From Saccharothrix saharensis (lineage in GTDB: Bacteria > Actinomycetota > Actinomycetes > Mycobacteriales > Pseudonocardiaceae), in assembly GCF_006716745.1 (NCBI RefSeq), contig NZ_VFPP01000001.1, positions 6,893,386 to 6,957,385 of the forward strand: a stretch of 64,000 bases of DNA, given 5' to 3'. A program made the translations under genes and the position numbers. Positions 1 to 8,137 of the stretch are shown here, one piece after another. The notes below the pieces were generated by a model, which worked only from the letters and a program-made list of their open reading frames with translations, was not told the DNA's origin and did no database searches. Position 1 is the first letter of the stretch. The number at the start of each line of letters is the position of its first letter.

Positions 1-1
1 G

Positions 2-307
2 CTCCGGGCGAAGGCCGGGACGCCCGAGGACGTGCTGCGGACGCGGTCCGTGCAGGCGTTGTACGACTACTTCAACCCGGTCAGCGGCGGACCGGACGGT
101 GACGGGTGGCCGTTCGGGCGGCCCGTGCAGTCCGGTGAGGTGTTCGCGGTGCTGCAGCGGCTGCCCGGGGTGGAGCTGGTCGAGGAGATCAAGCTGTTCG
201 GGGCGAATCCGGTGACCGGCGACCGCGGCACCGCGGTGGCCCGGCTCGACCTGCCCGTGAACGGGCTCGCGTTCTCCTACGGCCACCAGGTGCGGGTGAC
301 GCGATGA
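2..307 (+). CDS. eCIS baseplate assembly protein, C-terminal fragment
   Basis: This open frame enters from the left edge and ends in TGA, so only about the last 101 residues are present. The sequence reads as the C-terminal end of a phage-like baseplate assembly protein (gp47/BppJ-like, the TIGR02243 group). In contractile injection systems that protein forms the wedge joining tail tube and fibres. The stop overlaps the next start as ATGA, which implies translational coupling. The assignment leans heavily on the following gene, a recognisable tail protein I, because the fragment alone is short. True start and length lie outside the window. Confidence 0.6.
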   Translation, partial: LRAKAGTPEDVLRTRSVQALYDYFNPVSGGPDGDGWPFGRPVQSGEVFAVLQRLPGVELVEEIKLFGANPVTGDRGTAVARLDLPVNGLAFSYGHQVRVTR

Positions 308-819
308 CGACACCGCACCCGCTGGCCGAGCGACTGCCCGCCGTGTACCTGGAGGACGGGTTCACGCAGCGGTTCCTGGTGGCGTTGGACGAGGTGCTGG
401 CCCCCGTGTTCACCGCGCTGGACGGGTTCGCGGGCTACCTCGACCCCGGGATCGCGCCGGAGGACTTCCTGGAGTGGTTGGCGCACTGGGTGGCGCTGGA
501 CGTCGGCGAGGGCCGGCCCCTGGCGCAACGGCGGGCGCTGGTGGCGCGGGCCGTCGAACTGCACCGGTGGCGGGGGACGCGGCGCGGGCTGGCCGAGCAC
601 GTGGCGCTGCTGACGGGCGGCGACGTGGAGGTGCGCGACAGCGGCGGCTGCACGTCCACCGACCGGCCGGGATCGGCGTTGGCGGACGACCCGCCTCGCG
701 TGCACGTCCGGGTGCGCGTGGCCCGCCCCGGCGACGTGGACCGGCCCCGCCTGGCCGCCGCGATCGCCGACGCGGTGCCCGCGCACGTCGCGGTGGAGCT
801 GGAGGTGGTGGGGGAATGA
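304..819 (+). CDS. Phage tail protein I-like eCIS protein
   Basis: This 171-residue cytosolic protein matches the P2 gpI/TIGR02242 tail protein family. It has the typical N-terminus (LAERLPAVYLEDGF), a central segment with DEVLAPVFTALDGF and the conserved PEDFLEWLAHWVALD block, then an Arg-rich RRALVARAVELHRWRGTR stretch. In eCIS particles this family links the baseplate to its periphery. It overlaps its neighbours by 4 bp on each side (ATGA), so it is translated with them as one operon. Length is normal for the family. The rest of the particle genes (sheath, tube, ATPase) must lie upstream of the window. Confidence 0.82.
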   Translation: MTTPHPLAERLPAVYLEDGFTQRFLVALDEVLAPVFTALDGFAGYLDPGIAPEDFLEWLAHWVALDVGEGRPLAQRRALVARAVELHRWRGTRRGLAEHVALLTGGDVEVRDSGGCTSTDRPGSALADDPPRVHVRVRVARPGDVDRPRLAAAIADAVPAHVAVELEVVGE

Positions 820-2198
820 TCGTGTGCGCGCAGTGCGGTGAGGGGAGCGGTCCGGGTTCGGAGTTCTGCGGCGCCTGCGGGACGTACCTGGAGTGGGAAC
901 CACATCCCACGCCGGTGCCCGGCCAGGTCGCCGGAGAGTCGGGCCGGGTCGGCCAGACCGGGCACGGACGTCAGCCCGGTCAGGCCGGGCAGCCAGGGGA
1001 CACCGGGCAGCCAGGGGACACAGGGCGGATCGGACCAGGCCGGGGGCCGGGCGGTTCGGACGCGGTGGGCTGGGGACCGGGTGGCGCAGGAGCCGCGGGC
1101 GGGCGGTCGGCCGGGCCGGGGGCTGCCGGTTCCGGGGCAGGTGGCGTGGGGCCGGAGGGTGCAGGGGCTGCGCAGTCCGGACCCCCGGGCACCACGGCCG
1201 CGGGACCGGTGTCGTGGGGCTCGCGGCCGGGCGGTGGTGAGGAGCGGCTGTCGGCGGGGTCGTGGTGGCGTCGTGGGAAGTCGGTACCGCCTGGAACGCA
1301 GGAGGCGGGTGCGGCGGATCCCGCAGGGTTGCAATTCGAGTCGCAGCGGCCCGATCGGCGGCAGCCTGCTGCGATGCAGCCCGGGGCGATGCGGCCCACC
1401 GAGCACAGGCCCGCGACACCGCACCGGCCGCGGTCGACCGAGCGGCGGGCGGCTCGACCCGGTGACCTCATCTGCGGGCAGTGCGGCGAACCCAACCCGC
1501 CCACCCGCAAGTTCTGCGCCCGTTGCGGATCGACCCTGGTCGAAGCCGCGGTCGTGGCGGAGAAGTGGTGGCGCGGGCTCCTGCCCCGGCGCAAGCCGCC
1601 CACGGCGGGCAGCCGGCCCAACCGCCGGGTCGGCGCCGTCCGCCGCCGCATCGGCCAAGTGCTCCGCTGGTCGTTCGTCGTCGCCCTGCTGACCGCCGTC
1701 GGCGCCTACGGCCTCGTCCCCTCCTTCCGCAGCCTGATCAACTCCCGGGCGACGACGATCGTCCACAGCATCGAGGACGTCTTCGGCACCGACCTCACCC
1801 CCGTCCGCCCCACCACCATCACCGCCACCGCCGCATCACCCGACCACCCGCCCGCCCTGGCCTTCGACAACGCGACCAACACCTTCTGGCTCGCCCCGGT
1901 CACACCCCGACCACCCGCCCTGGTGCTCGACTTCGGCCGGGAGGTCGACCTGCGCGAAGCCATCGTCCGCGTCGGCGACCCCGCCGACCTGCAAGCCGCG
2001 CACCGCCCCGGGAAGCTGCACCTGGTCTACCCGACCGGCCGCACCTTCGACGTCGACCTCGCCGACACCCCGGACCCGCAGACCGTCCGGCTCGAAGGCG
2101 TCGCGAGCACCGTCGAGGTGCACGTGGTCGAGTGGCACAACTCCCTGCGCGGCACCGAGATCGCGCTCGCCGAGATCGAACTCTTCGCGGTGAGGTGA
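816..2198 (+). CDS. Double zinc-ribbon, transmembrane, discoidin-like protein
   Basis: This 460-residue protein starts at the ATG overlapping the tail-protein stop. It carries an N-terminal zinc ribbon (C4, C7, C18, C21), about 190 residues of Gly/Pro/Gln-rich linker, a second ribbon near residues 219-236 (CGQC...CARC), a basic stretch and one membrane helix at about 281-303. The outer C-terminal part (about 320-460) resembles an F5/8 type C (discoidin or NADase-type glycan-binding) domain. The predicted topology places the ribbons in the cytosol and the sugar-binding-like domain outside. Its place in the eCIS operon suggests an anchor or envelope partner for the particle. That role is inferred. 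Confidence 0.7.
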   Translation: MIVCAQCGEGSGPGSEFCGACGTYLEWEPHPTPVPGQVAGESGRVGQTGHGRQPGQAGQPGDTGQPGDTGRIGPGRGPGGSDAVGWGPGGAGAAGGRSAGPGAAGSGAGGVGPEGAGAAQSGPPGTTAAGPVSWGSRPGGGEERLSAGSWWRRGKSVPPGTQEAGAADPAGLQFESQRPDRRQPAAMQPGAMRPTEHRPATPHRPRSTERRAARPGDLICGQCGEPNPPTRKFCARCGSTLVEAAVVAEKWWRGLLPRRKPPTAGSRPNRRVGAVRRRIGQVLRWSFVVALLTAVGAYGLVPSFRSLINSRATTIVHSIEDVFGTDLTPVRPTTITATAASPDHPPALAFDNATNTFWLAPVTPRPPALVLDFGREVDLREAIVRVGDPADLQAAHRPGKLHLVYPTGRTFDVDLADTPDPQTVRLEGVASTVEVHVVEWHNSLRGTEIALAEIELFAVR

Positions 2199-2201
2199 AC
2201 C

Positions 2202-5200
2202 GTGAGGCACCTGGCCCTCGTCGTGCTCCTGCTGGCCGGCCTGGTCGTCGCCCCGCCGGCGACGGCGCAGCCCGAGGCACCGCCCCCCTACCGGATCGCC
2301 GTCACGCGAGGCGACCCCGGGGACATCTGGACCACGGACGCCCGAGGGGGTGACGCCCGGCAGCTCACGGACACACCGGACGAGCACGAATCGGAACCCG
2401 CCTTCTCGCCCGACGGCACCCTGATCGCCTTCACCCGGTCCTACGGCGACGGCTCCGACATCGTCATCACCGACGGCGGCGACGAGCGGGTCCTCGCCTA
2501 CGGCCGCCACCCGTCCTGGTCCCCGGACGGCACCATGGTCGCGATGCTCTCCGGCGGCGAGGTCCGCGTGGTCAGGGTGTCCGACGGCGCGGAGCTGACC
2601 ACCGTCCCCCAGCCCCGGCACACCCGAGGCCACGACGAGAAACCGACGTGGTCGCCCACCGGGGCCGTCATCGCGTTCGGCCGGCACACGGACGTCCTGA
2701 TCCCACCACGCGTCCAGCCGTACGTCGTGGGCGCGTCCACCTCCGCCACCGGCACGTTCACCACGACCGCGACCGTCCGCACCCCGTTCGTCCCCGCGCG
2801 ACCGGAAATCGTGTTCCTGCTCGACACCACGTCCTCGATGGCCACGCCGGTGAGCACCGTCCGCGCCAACATCGGCACGGTGATGGAGCGGATCGCCACC
2901 GCCGAGCCCGAGGCCCTCTTCGGCATCGCCACCTACCAGGACGCGTCGGACGGCCCGGGCCGCTACCGCCTGGTGCGCGACCTGACGACCCGCGACGTGC
3001 TCCAGACCGTGCTCGACGACGCCGCGAACTTCCCGATCGGCTTCGGCGGCGACCTGCCGGAGGACTGGTTCAACGCCCTGCACCACCTCGCCCGCGACCG
3101 CGACGCCACCGGCCGCCACACGACGTTCAGCGACGACGCCGGCGTCACCCGGATCATCGTGCTCGCCGGCGACGCGGCCAGCCACAACAGCCCGGACACG
3201 TGCGACGTCGCGACCTACCCGGACTGCCCCGGCCGCACGCCCTACTGGACCGAGGAGGAGATCACCACCGACCTGACCGACCGCGACATCCACCTCGTCG
3301 GCGTGCCCGTGCTGCTCCCGCCGCCGTACACGGAGCAGTTGGACAGCCGGCTCCAGGTCACCCGCCTCGCGGACGCCACCGACGGGGTGCGGGTCGACGG
3401 CTACGAGCCCGACCGGATCGTGGCCGGCATCGAGCACGGCATCACCCGGCTGCCGGTGACCGTGACGCCGGAGGCGTTCTGCCCGCCCGGCGTCAGCGTC
3501 CGGTTCACCCCGCCCACGGCCCGCGCCGCCGGTGACACGGACGTCACCTTCACCGAGACCGTGACGCTGGGCGCGGTGCCCGGCGCGCGGGCCGCCGCCG
3601 ACCTGGAGTGCCACGTCCGGTTCAAGTTCGACGACGAGCTGCCCGCCGAGACCTACGAGCAGTTCATCGCGATCGACCGGGCCGACGCGGCACTGCCGAC
3701 CGTGGTGGTGAACGCCCACGCCGCACCCAGCCCCGACGGGACGCCCGTGCCGGTGACGTTCACCGCGACCGCCACCGACGCCGCCGGCGCACCGCTCACC
3801 CCGACGTGCGACGCCACGTCCGGCTCGCCGTTCCCGGTGGGGCTCACCACCGTCACGTGCACCGCCACCGACCGAGCCGGCCGCACCGGCAGGGGGAGCA
3901 GCGCGATCACGGTCCACGTGCCGGAACGCGGGCCGACCGACGACCTCTGGCTCGCCCGGCTCGACGGCGGCGACGTGGTGCAGCAGGTCGACCTGTCTGC
4001 CTCCTTCGCCACGCCGTGCGCCCACCAGGACTCCGCGCCCGCGTGGTCACCGGACGGCAACCGGCTCGTCTACCGGCACGGCGACGTCCTGTGCGTGGCC
4101 GACGCCACGGGCGCGAACGCCACCCCGATCACGTCGGGCGGCGAGACGCCGGACGACCCGGCGTGGTCACCGGACGGAGCGTCCATCGCGTTCACCATGA
4201 GCGGCCCCGACGAGCACCTGCGGGTGTGGACCGTCGCGCCCTCCGGCGGCACGCCCGCCGAACTGGTCGCCTTCGCCCGGGAGGACACCGACCTGCCCGC
4301 GTTCGGCGGGCTGCCCGACCTGGTGGTGACCGGGTCCGCCGCGCCCGCCGCCATCCCGTTCGGCGGCTCGACCTCCGTGCGCCTGCGGGTGACCAACCGC
4401 GGCCTCGCGCCGGCGGTGGACGCCGAGCTGGCGTTGGCGCCGCCCGCCGGGCTGGAGGTCGAGGAGATCACCACCGACACGGGCACCTGCGTCGCGACGG
4501 GGTGCGCGCTGGGCCGGCTGGCCCCGAACGGGACCGCCGAGGTGCGCGTGACCGTCACGGGGACCGCGGCCGGGCCGCAGGTCCTGCGGGCGAGCGCGCC
4601 ACCGGACGTCAACCCCGGCGACAACCGGGTCGACGTGCGGGTCAGCGTGGCCGACGAGATCAGGCCGCCCGACCACCCCGGTTCGCTGTCGCTGGCCGTT
4701 TCCCCGACACCGCGGGAGGGTTACGTCGGCGGTGACGCCCTGGTGCTGTCCTACCGGGTGCGCAACGGGGCGTCCGTGCCGATGACCGACGTCCGCGTGG
4801 TCACGTCCCTGCCGCCGCAACTGCTCCCGGTCGGCGCGGTCACCGGCTGCACGGCCGACGGCGCCACCTGCGCGCTCGGCACGCTGGCGCCCGGCCAGGA
4901 AGCCGAAGTGCGGGTCGCGCTGCCCGCCAAGGCCGCCGTGGACACGACCGCGGGTGGTTCGGTGCTCGCCGTCGGCCCGGACGACGACGCCGCCGACAAC
5001 ACCGCCGTGACCCGAGTCCTGGTGCGGCAGCCCGTGCTCGCCGTGGACCCCGGCATCGGGCCGACCGGGTTCGTCCCGCGCGCCGCCGGCCGGTCGTTCC
5101 CGCCGGGCGCGACCGTGCGGCTGGGCTGGGCACCCGGCCTGTCGCCGACACCCGGCGAGGTGGTCGTGCGGCCCGACGGCACGTTCGAGGCGCACGTCCT

Positions 5201-5342
5201 GGTGTTCCACAACGACCGCATCGGCGTGCGGCAGCTCGAAGCGGTGCCCGTCGTGGGCCCGGCGTTCGGCCCGGTGCGGTCCGGGGACTTCCTCGTCGTG
5301 CCCAGGACCCTGCAACCGCCCGACTTCGCGTCCCGGGGGTGA
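2202..5342 (+). CDS. Secreted multidomain TolB/VWA/HYR/CARDB protein
   Basis: This 1046-residue protein has a GTG start 3 bp after the previous stop and a clear signal peptide (about residues 1-23, ending ATAQ). WD40-like PD40 repeats follow (SPDGTLIAF, SWSPDGTMVAM). A VWA-like domain starts near residue 203 with LLDTTSSM, a MIDAS-like variant. Next come an HYR/Ig-like segment (about 500-560), a second PD40 block (AWSPDGNRLVY) and two CARDB/DUF11-type domains (about 700-930) with paired cysteines. It has no obvious C-terminal anchor. All domains mediate binding in other proteins, so an extracellular adhesion or scaffold role for the eCIS locus is likely but unproven. Confidence 0.72.
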   Translation: MRHLALVVLLLAGLVVAPPATAQPEAPPPYRIAVTRGDPGDIWTTDARGGDARQLTDTPDEHESEPAFSPDGTLIAFTRSYGDGSDIVITDGGDERVLAYGRHPSWSPDGTMVAMLSGGEVRVVRVSDGAELTTVPQPRHTRGHDEKPTWSPTGAVIAFGRHTDVLIPPRVQPYVVGASTSATGTFTTTATVRTPFVPARPEIVFLLDTTSSMATPVSTVRANIGTVMERIATAEPEALFGIATYQDASDGPGRYRLVRDLTTRDVLQTVLDDAANFPIGFGGDLPEDWFNALHHLARDRDATGRHTTFSDDAGVTRIIVLAGDAASHNSPDTCDVATYPDCPGRTPYWTEEEITTDLTDRDIHLVGVPVLLPPPYTEQLDSRLQVTRLADATDGVRVDGYEPDRIVAGIEHGITRLPVTVTPEAFCPPGVSVRFTPPTARAAGDTDVTFTETVTLGAVPGARAAADLECHVRFKFDDELPAETYEQFIAIDRADAALPTVVVNAHAAPSPDGTPVPVTFTATATDAAGAPLTPTCDATSGSPFPVGLTTVTCTATDRAGRTGRGSSAITVHVPERGPTDDLWLARLDGGDVVQQVDLSASFATPCAHQDSAPAWSPDGNRLVYRHGDVLCVADATGANATPITSGGETPDDPAWSPDGASIAFTMSGPDEHLRVWTVAPSGGTPAELVAFAREDTDLPAFGGLPDLVVTGSAAPAAIPFGGSTSVRLRVTNRGLAPAVDAELALAPPAGLEVEEITTDTGTCVATGCALGRLAPNGTAEVRVTVTGTAAGPQVLRASAPPDVNPGDNRVDVRVSVADEIRPPDHPGSLSLAVSPTPREGYVGGDALVLSYRVRNGASVPMTDVRVVTSLPPQLLPVGAVTGCTADGATCALGTLAPGQEAEVRVALPAKAAVDTTAGGSVLAVGPDDDAADNTAVTRVLVRQPVLAVDPGIGPTGFVPRAAGRSFPPGATVRLGWAPGLSPTPGEVVVRPDGTFEAHVLVFHNDRIGVRQLEAVPVVGPAFGPVRSGDFLVVPRTLQPPDFASRG

Positions 5343-5437
5343 CGCCCGGCGGCTGCCCGTTGGGGCAGCGCCGGACGCACCCCGCCCCACCCTTCCGCCA
5401 CCTGCCGCGCCGGCCCGACCACCGGAGGATTCACGCC

Positions 5438-6742
5438 ATGGGCGCAACCGCGACGCTGTCCGCCACGGGCTTGGCCGTGGCGCCCGGCGAAGACGTCACC
5501 TGCACGGTCGTCGTGCGCAACACCGGAGACCTGGTGGACGAGTTCACCGTGGACGTGGTCGGCGACGCGGGCGCGTGGGCGACCGCCGAACCGGCCTCGG
5601 TCAACCTCGTGCCCCAGGCGTCCGCCTCGGTGGTCGTGCGGTTCGCGCCGCCGCGCGCCGCCGGGGTGGCCGCCGGCCCGGTGGCGTTCGGCGTGCGGGT
5701 CACCTCGCGCGAGGACCCGCACGGGTCGGTGGTCGAGGAGGGCGTGGTCGACGTCGGCACGTTCACCGACGTGTCCGCCGAGCTCGTGCCGGCCAAGGTG
5801 GAGGCGGGCGCGCGCGGCCGGTTCGAGGTCGCCGTCGACAACGTCGGCAACCACCCGGTCGCGGTGCGGCTGAGCCCGACCGACCCGGACGGCGAGCTGG
5901 AGTTCAAGCTCGACCGCACCGACCTGGTGCTCGCGCCCGGCACGGCGGCGTTCGTGAAGCTGGTCGCCAAGCCGCGCGACACGTTCCTGCGCGGACCGTC
6001 GCAGCCCCGGCCGTTCCGGGTGGAGGTGGTGCCCGGCTCCGGGCCGCCGCTGTCGGCCGCGGGCACGCTCGTGCAGCGGCAGTTGCTGCCCAAGTGGCTG
6101 CTGCCCGCGCTGGTCGCGCTGCCGGCGTTGGCGGCGCTGCTGGTCGGCCTGTGGTTCACCGTGCTGCGACCGGCCGTGAAGTCCGCCGCGCGGGAGGCCG
6201 CCGAGCAGCAGGTGCAGGAGGTCAGGACCGCCGTGGACCAGGCGCGGCTGGGCGCGGGGGAGGCGCGGCAGCAGGCCGAGGACGCCGAGGTGAAGTCCGA
6301 GGAGGCCATGAAGGCCGCCGGGCTGGACCCGCAGGCACCGCCCGGCTCGCCGCCCACCGCGAAACCCGGTCAGCCCACCGGGGAACCGGGCGAGCCGACC
6401 GACTTCCGGGTGGCCGCCGACGCCGCGGTCGTGGCCGACCCGGACGTGTTCACCGACTTCACGTTCACCCCGCCGGCCGACAAGACGGTGCTGATCAGCG
6501 ACATCGTGCTGCAGAACCCGCGCGGCGACGCGGGCACGGTGCGGGTGCTGCGCGACGCGAACGGCACCCGCGGCGTGCTGCTGGAGGTCGGCCTGGCCAA
6601 CTTCCGCGACCTCGACCGGCACTACGTGGAGCCGCTGCGGTTCAAGCCGGGCGAGCGGATCGTGGTGCAGGTCAGCTGCCAGAACCCGGACGACAAGGGC
6701 AACTGCCGGCCGGCGGTGTCCTTCGCCGGCCGGCAGCTCTAG
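5438..6742 (+). CDS. COG1470-like membrane protein with Ig-like domains
   Basis: This 434-residue protein was assigned the ATG start at 5438 because GGAGG sits 9 nt upstream; an in-frame GTG at 5339 has no such site. Two NEW3/Ig-like beta domains fill about residues 1-220 (APGEDVTCTVVVRNTGD repeated in style). A membrane helix at about 223-245 (LLPALVALPALAALLVGL) and an Ala/Glu/Gln coiled coil at about 250-290 follow, then a Pro-rich hinge and a C-terminal beta domain. No signal peptide is visible. Proteins of this type recur in actinobacterial eCIS loci as hydrolytic or hypothetical proteins; no enzyme motif is visible here. Confidence 0.68.
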   Translation: MGATATLSATGLAVAPGEDVTCTVVVRNTGDLVDEFTVDVVGDAGAWATAEPASVNLVPQASASVVVRFAPPRAAGVAAGPVAFGVRVTSREDPHGSVVEEGVVDVGTFTDVSAELVPAKVEAGARGRFEVAVDNVGNHPVAVRLSPTDPDGELEFKLDRTDLVLAPGTAAFVKLVAKPRDTFLRGPSQPRPFRVEVVPGSGPPLSAAGTLVQRQLLPKWLLPALVALPALAALLVGLWFTVLRPAVKSAAREAAEQQVQEVRTAVDQARLGAGEARQQAEDAEVKSEEAMKAAGLDPQAPPGSPPTAKPGQPTGEPGEPTDFRVAADAAVVADPDVFTDFTFTPPADKTVLISDIVLQNPRGDAGTVRVLRDANGTRGVLLEVGLANFRDLDRHYVEPLRFKPGERIVVQVSCQNPDDKGNCRPAVSFAGRQL

Positions 6743-6762
6743 CCGCTCGGTGTGCCGTCCGC

Positions 6763-7389
6763 TCAGATCAAGCCCTCGCGCAACGCGAACGCCACGGCGT
6801 GGGCGCGGTTGCGCAGTTGGAACCGGTTGGTGATGTCGTGCAGGATCGACTTGACCGTGCGCTGCGAGTAGCACAGCTTCTCGGCGATCTCGCGGGTCTC
6901 GAAGCCGTCCGCGATGAGCCGCAGCACCTCGGTCTCCCGGTCGGACATGCCGGCCATGGACCAGCCGTGGGGGTTGAGCACGTTGCGCTGCAACCGCGAC
7001 ACCCGGTCCAGCAGCCGGCCGAGCAGGTCCGGCGGGAGCGCGCCCTGGCCCGCCGCGGTCGCCTTCACCAGGCGCACCAACGTGTCCGGTGTGGCGTCGG
7101 AGCGGCGGATCACCGCGGACACGCCGCTGCTGACGACGTTGAGCAGCTCCGGGTCGGCGATGTCGCCCGCCACCAGCACGATGCCCGCGCTGCCCGGCGC
7201 CTGGAGCCGGCGCAGCAACTGCCGCGCGTCGCCGTCCAACCGGTCGAGCACGACCAGCGCGACGGGTGCCGGCTCGTCCGGTCCGACCAGCCTGATCTCG
7301 GGCCGCGACCGCAACGCGGCGGTCACCCCGGCCCTGGTGATGGAGTCCGTCGCGTGCAGGACGACCGCGATCCGGTGGTGTGCGTCCAT
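6763..7389 (-). CDS. LuxR-type regulator with degenerate receiver domain
   Basis: This 208-residue protein starts at the ATG at 7389, which has GGGAG upstream; a longer in-frame start exists at 7425. The N-terminal half has a CheY-like fold pattern, but the acidic pair that binds magnesium is replaced by Ala-Thr (VLHATDS where DDH is expected). An Asp at the phosphoacceptor position (VVLDRLD) remains. The C-terminal GerE HTH is intact (LSDRETEVLRLIADGFETRE-type pattern, then TVKSILHDI). It lies tail-to-tail with the eCIS operon and is probably its regulator, acting without classical phosphorylation. That link rests on position only. Confidence 0.75.
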   Translation of the reverse strand: MDAHHRIAVVLHATDSITRAGVTAALRSRPEIRLVGPDEPAPVALVVLDRLDGDARQLLRRLQAPGSAGIVLVAGDIADPELLNVVSSGVSAVIRRSDATPDTLVRLVKATAAGQGALPPDLLGRLLDRVSRLQRNVLNPHGWSMAGMSDRETEVLRLIADGFETREIAEKLCYSQRTVKSILHDITNRFQLRNRAHAVAFALREGLI

Positions 7390-7456
7390 GTCCGTGCTCC
7401 CGCCCCTAGTGCCCCGCTGTGCCACCGCAATCGTGGCTTCCCGGCGCGTCCCGGCA

Positions 7457-8137
7457 CTACGGGCGCACTGTCCCGACGTGTCCCGGATCGTCGCCCAGAC
7501 CGGCCTGCTTCGCCCGGGACACCGCCTGCGCCCGGTCGGCCACGTGCAGCTTGCGCAGGATGTTCGACACGTGGTTGCGCACCGTCTTCGGGCTGAGCAC
7601 CAGCGACCGGGCGATGGCCGTGTTGCCCCGGCCGTCGGCCATCAGCCGCAGCACGTCCCGCTCCCGCGCGGTCAGCTCCGGGAACGCCTCCACCCGCTCC
7701 CGCGGCGCGGTGCCGAAGTACGCCAGCAGCCGCACCGCGATCGCCGGGCTGAAGATCGCCTCGCCCTCGCCGACCGACCGCACCGCCCGCAGGATCTGCG
7801 TCGGCCGGGACGCCTTGAGCAGGTAGCCCAGCGCGCCCGCGCGCATCGCCGCGAACACCGAATCGTCGTCGTCGAACATGGTCAGCACCAGCACCCGCAC
7901 GCGCGGGTCGTGCGCCACGATCCGCCGCGTCGCCTCGACACCGCCGAGGTCCGGCATGTTGAGGTCCATCACCACCACGTCCGGGTGCAGCGTGGCGGCC
8001 AGCGACACCGCCACCGCGCCGCCCGACGCCTCACCGACCACCTCGGTGTCCGGTGCGGCGGCCAGTGCGGCGGCGAGGCCGTAGCGGAACAGCGGGTGGT
8101 CGTCCACGACCAGCACCCGCAGCGCCGGCACGCTCAC
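7457..8137 (-). CDS. NarL/FixJ response regulator
   Basis: This 226-residue regulator has a complete receiver: DDH at 12-14, phosphoacceptor D58 in VVMDLNMPD, the conserved Thr/Lys further on (LTMFDDD, YLLKAS). A LuxR-type HTH follows (LTARERDVLRLMADG, then NTAIARSLVLSPKTVRNHV). Its GTG start overlaps the kinase stop as GTGA, so the two form a co-translated pair. The partner is the kinase just upstream. The target is unknown. The divergent radical SAM gene across the kinase promoter region and the neighbouring eCIS regulator are the nearest candidates. Confidence 0.9.
   Translation of the reverse strand: MSVPALRVLVVDDHPLFRYGLAAALAAAPDTEVVGEASGGAVAVSLAATLHPDVVVMDLNMPDLGGVEATRRIVAHDPRVRVLVLTMFDDDDSVFAAMRAGALGYLLKASRPTQILRAVRSVGEGEAIFSPAIAVRLLAYFGTAPRERVEAFPELTARERDVLRLMADGRGNTAIARSLVLSPKTVRNHVSNILRKLHVADRAQAVSRAKQAGLGDDPGHVGTVRP

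Noticed and set aside
277-1766. Long minus-strand frames opposite the eCIS genes (up to 443 codons)
   Set aside because: They are shadows of the plus-strand genes, with Arg/Pro-rich translations and no recognisable motif. The plus-strand genes have clear family matches and overlapping starts.
1-8137. Prophage rather than contractile injection system
   Set aside because: Only two tail-type genes are seen, followed by membrane and secreted proteins and a regulator. No integrase, capsid, terminase or lysis genes are visible. The upstream part is missing, so this is not fully excluded.
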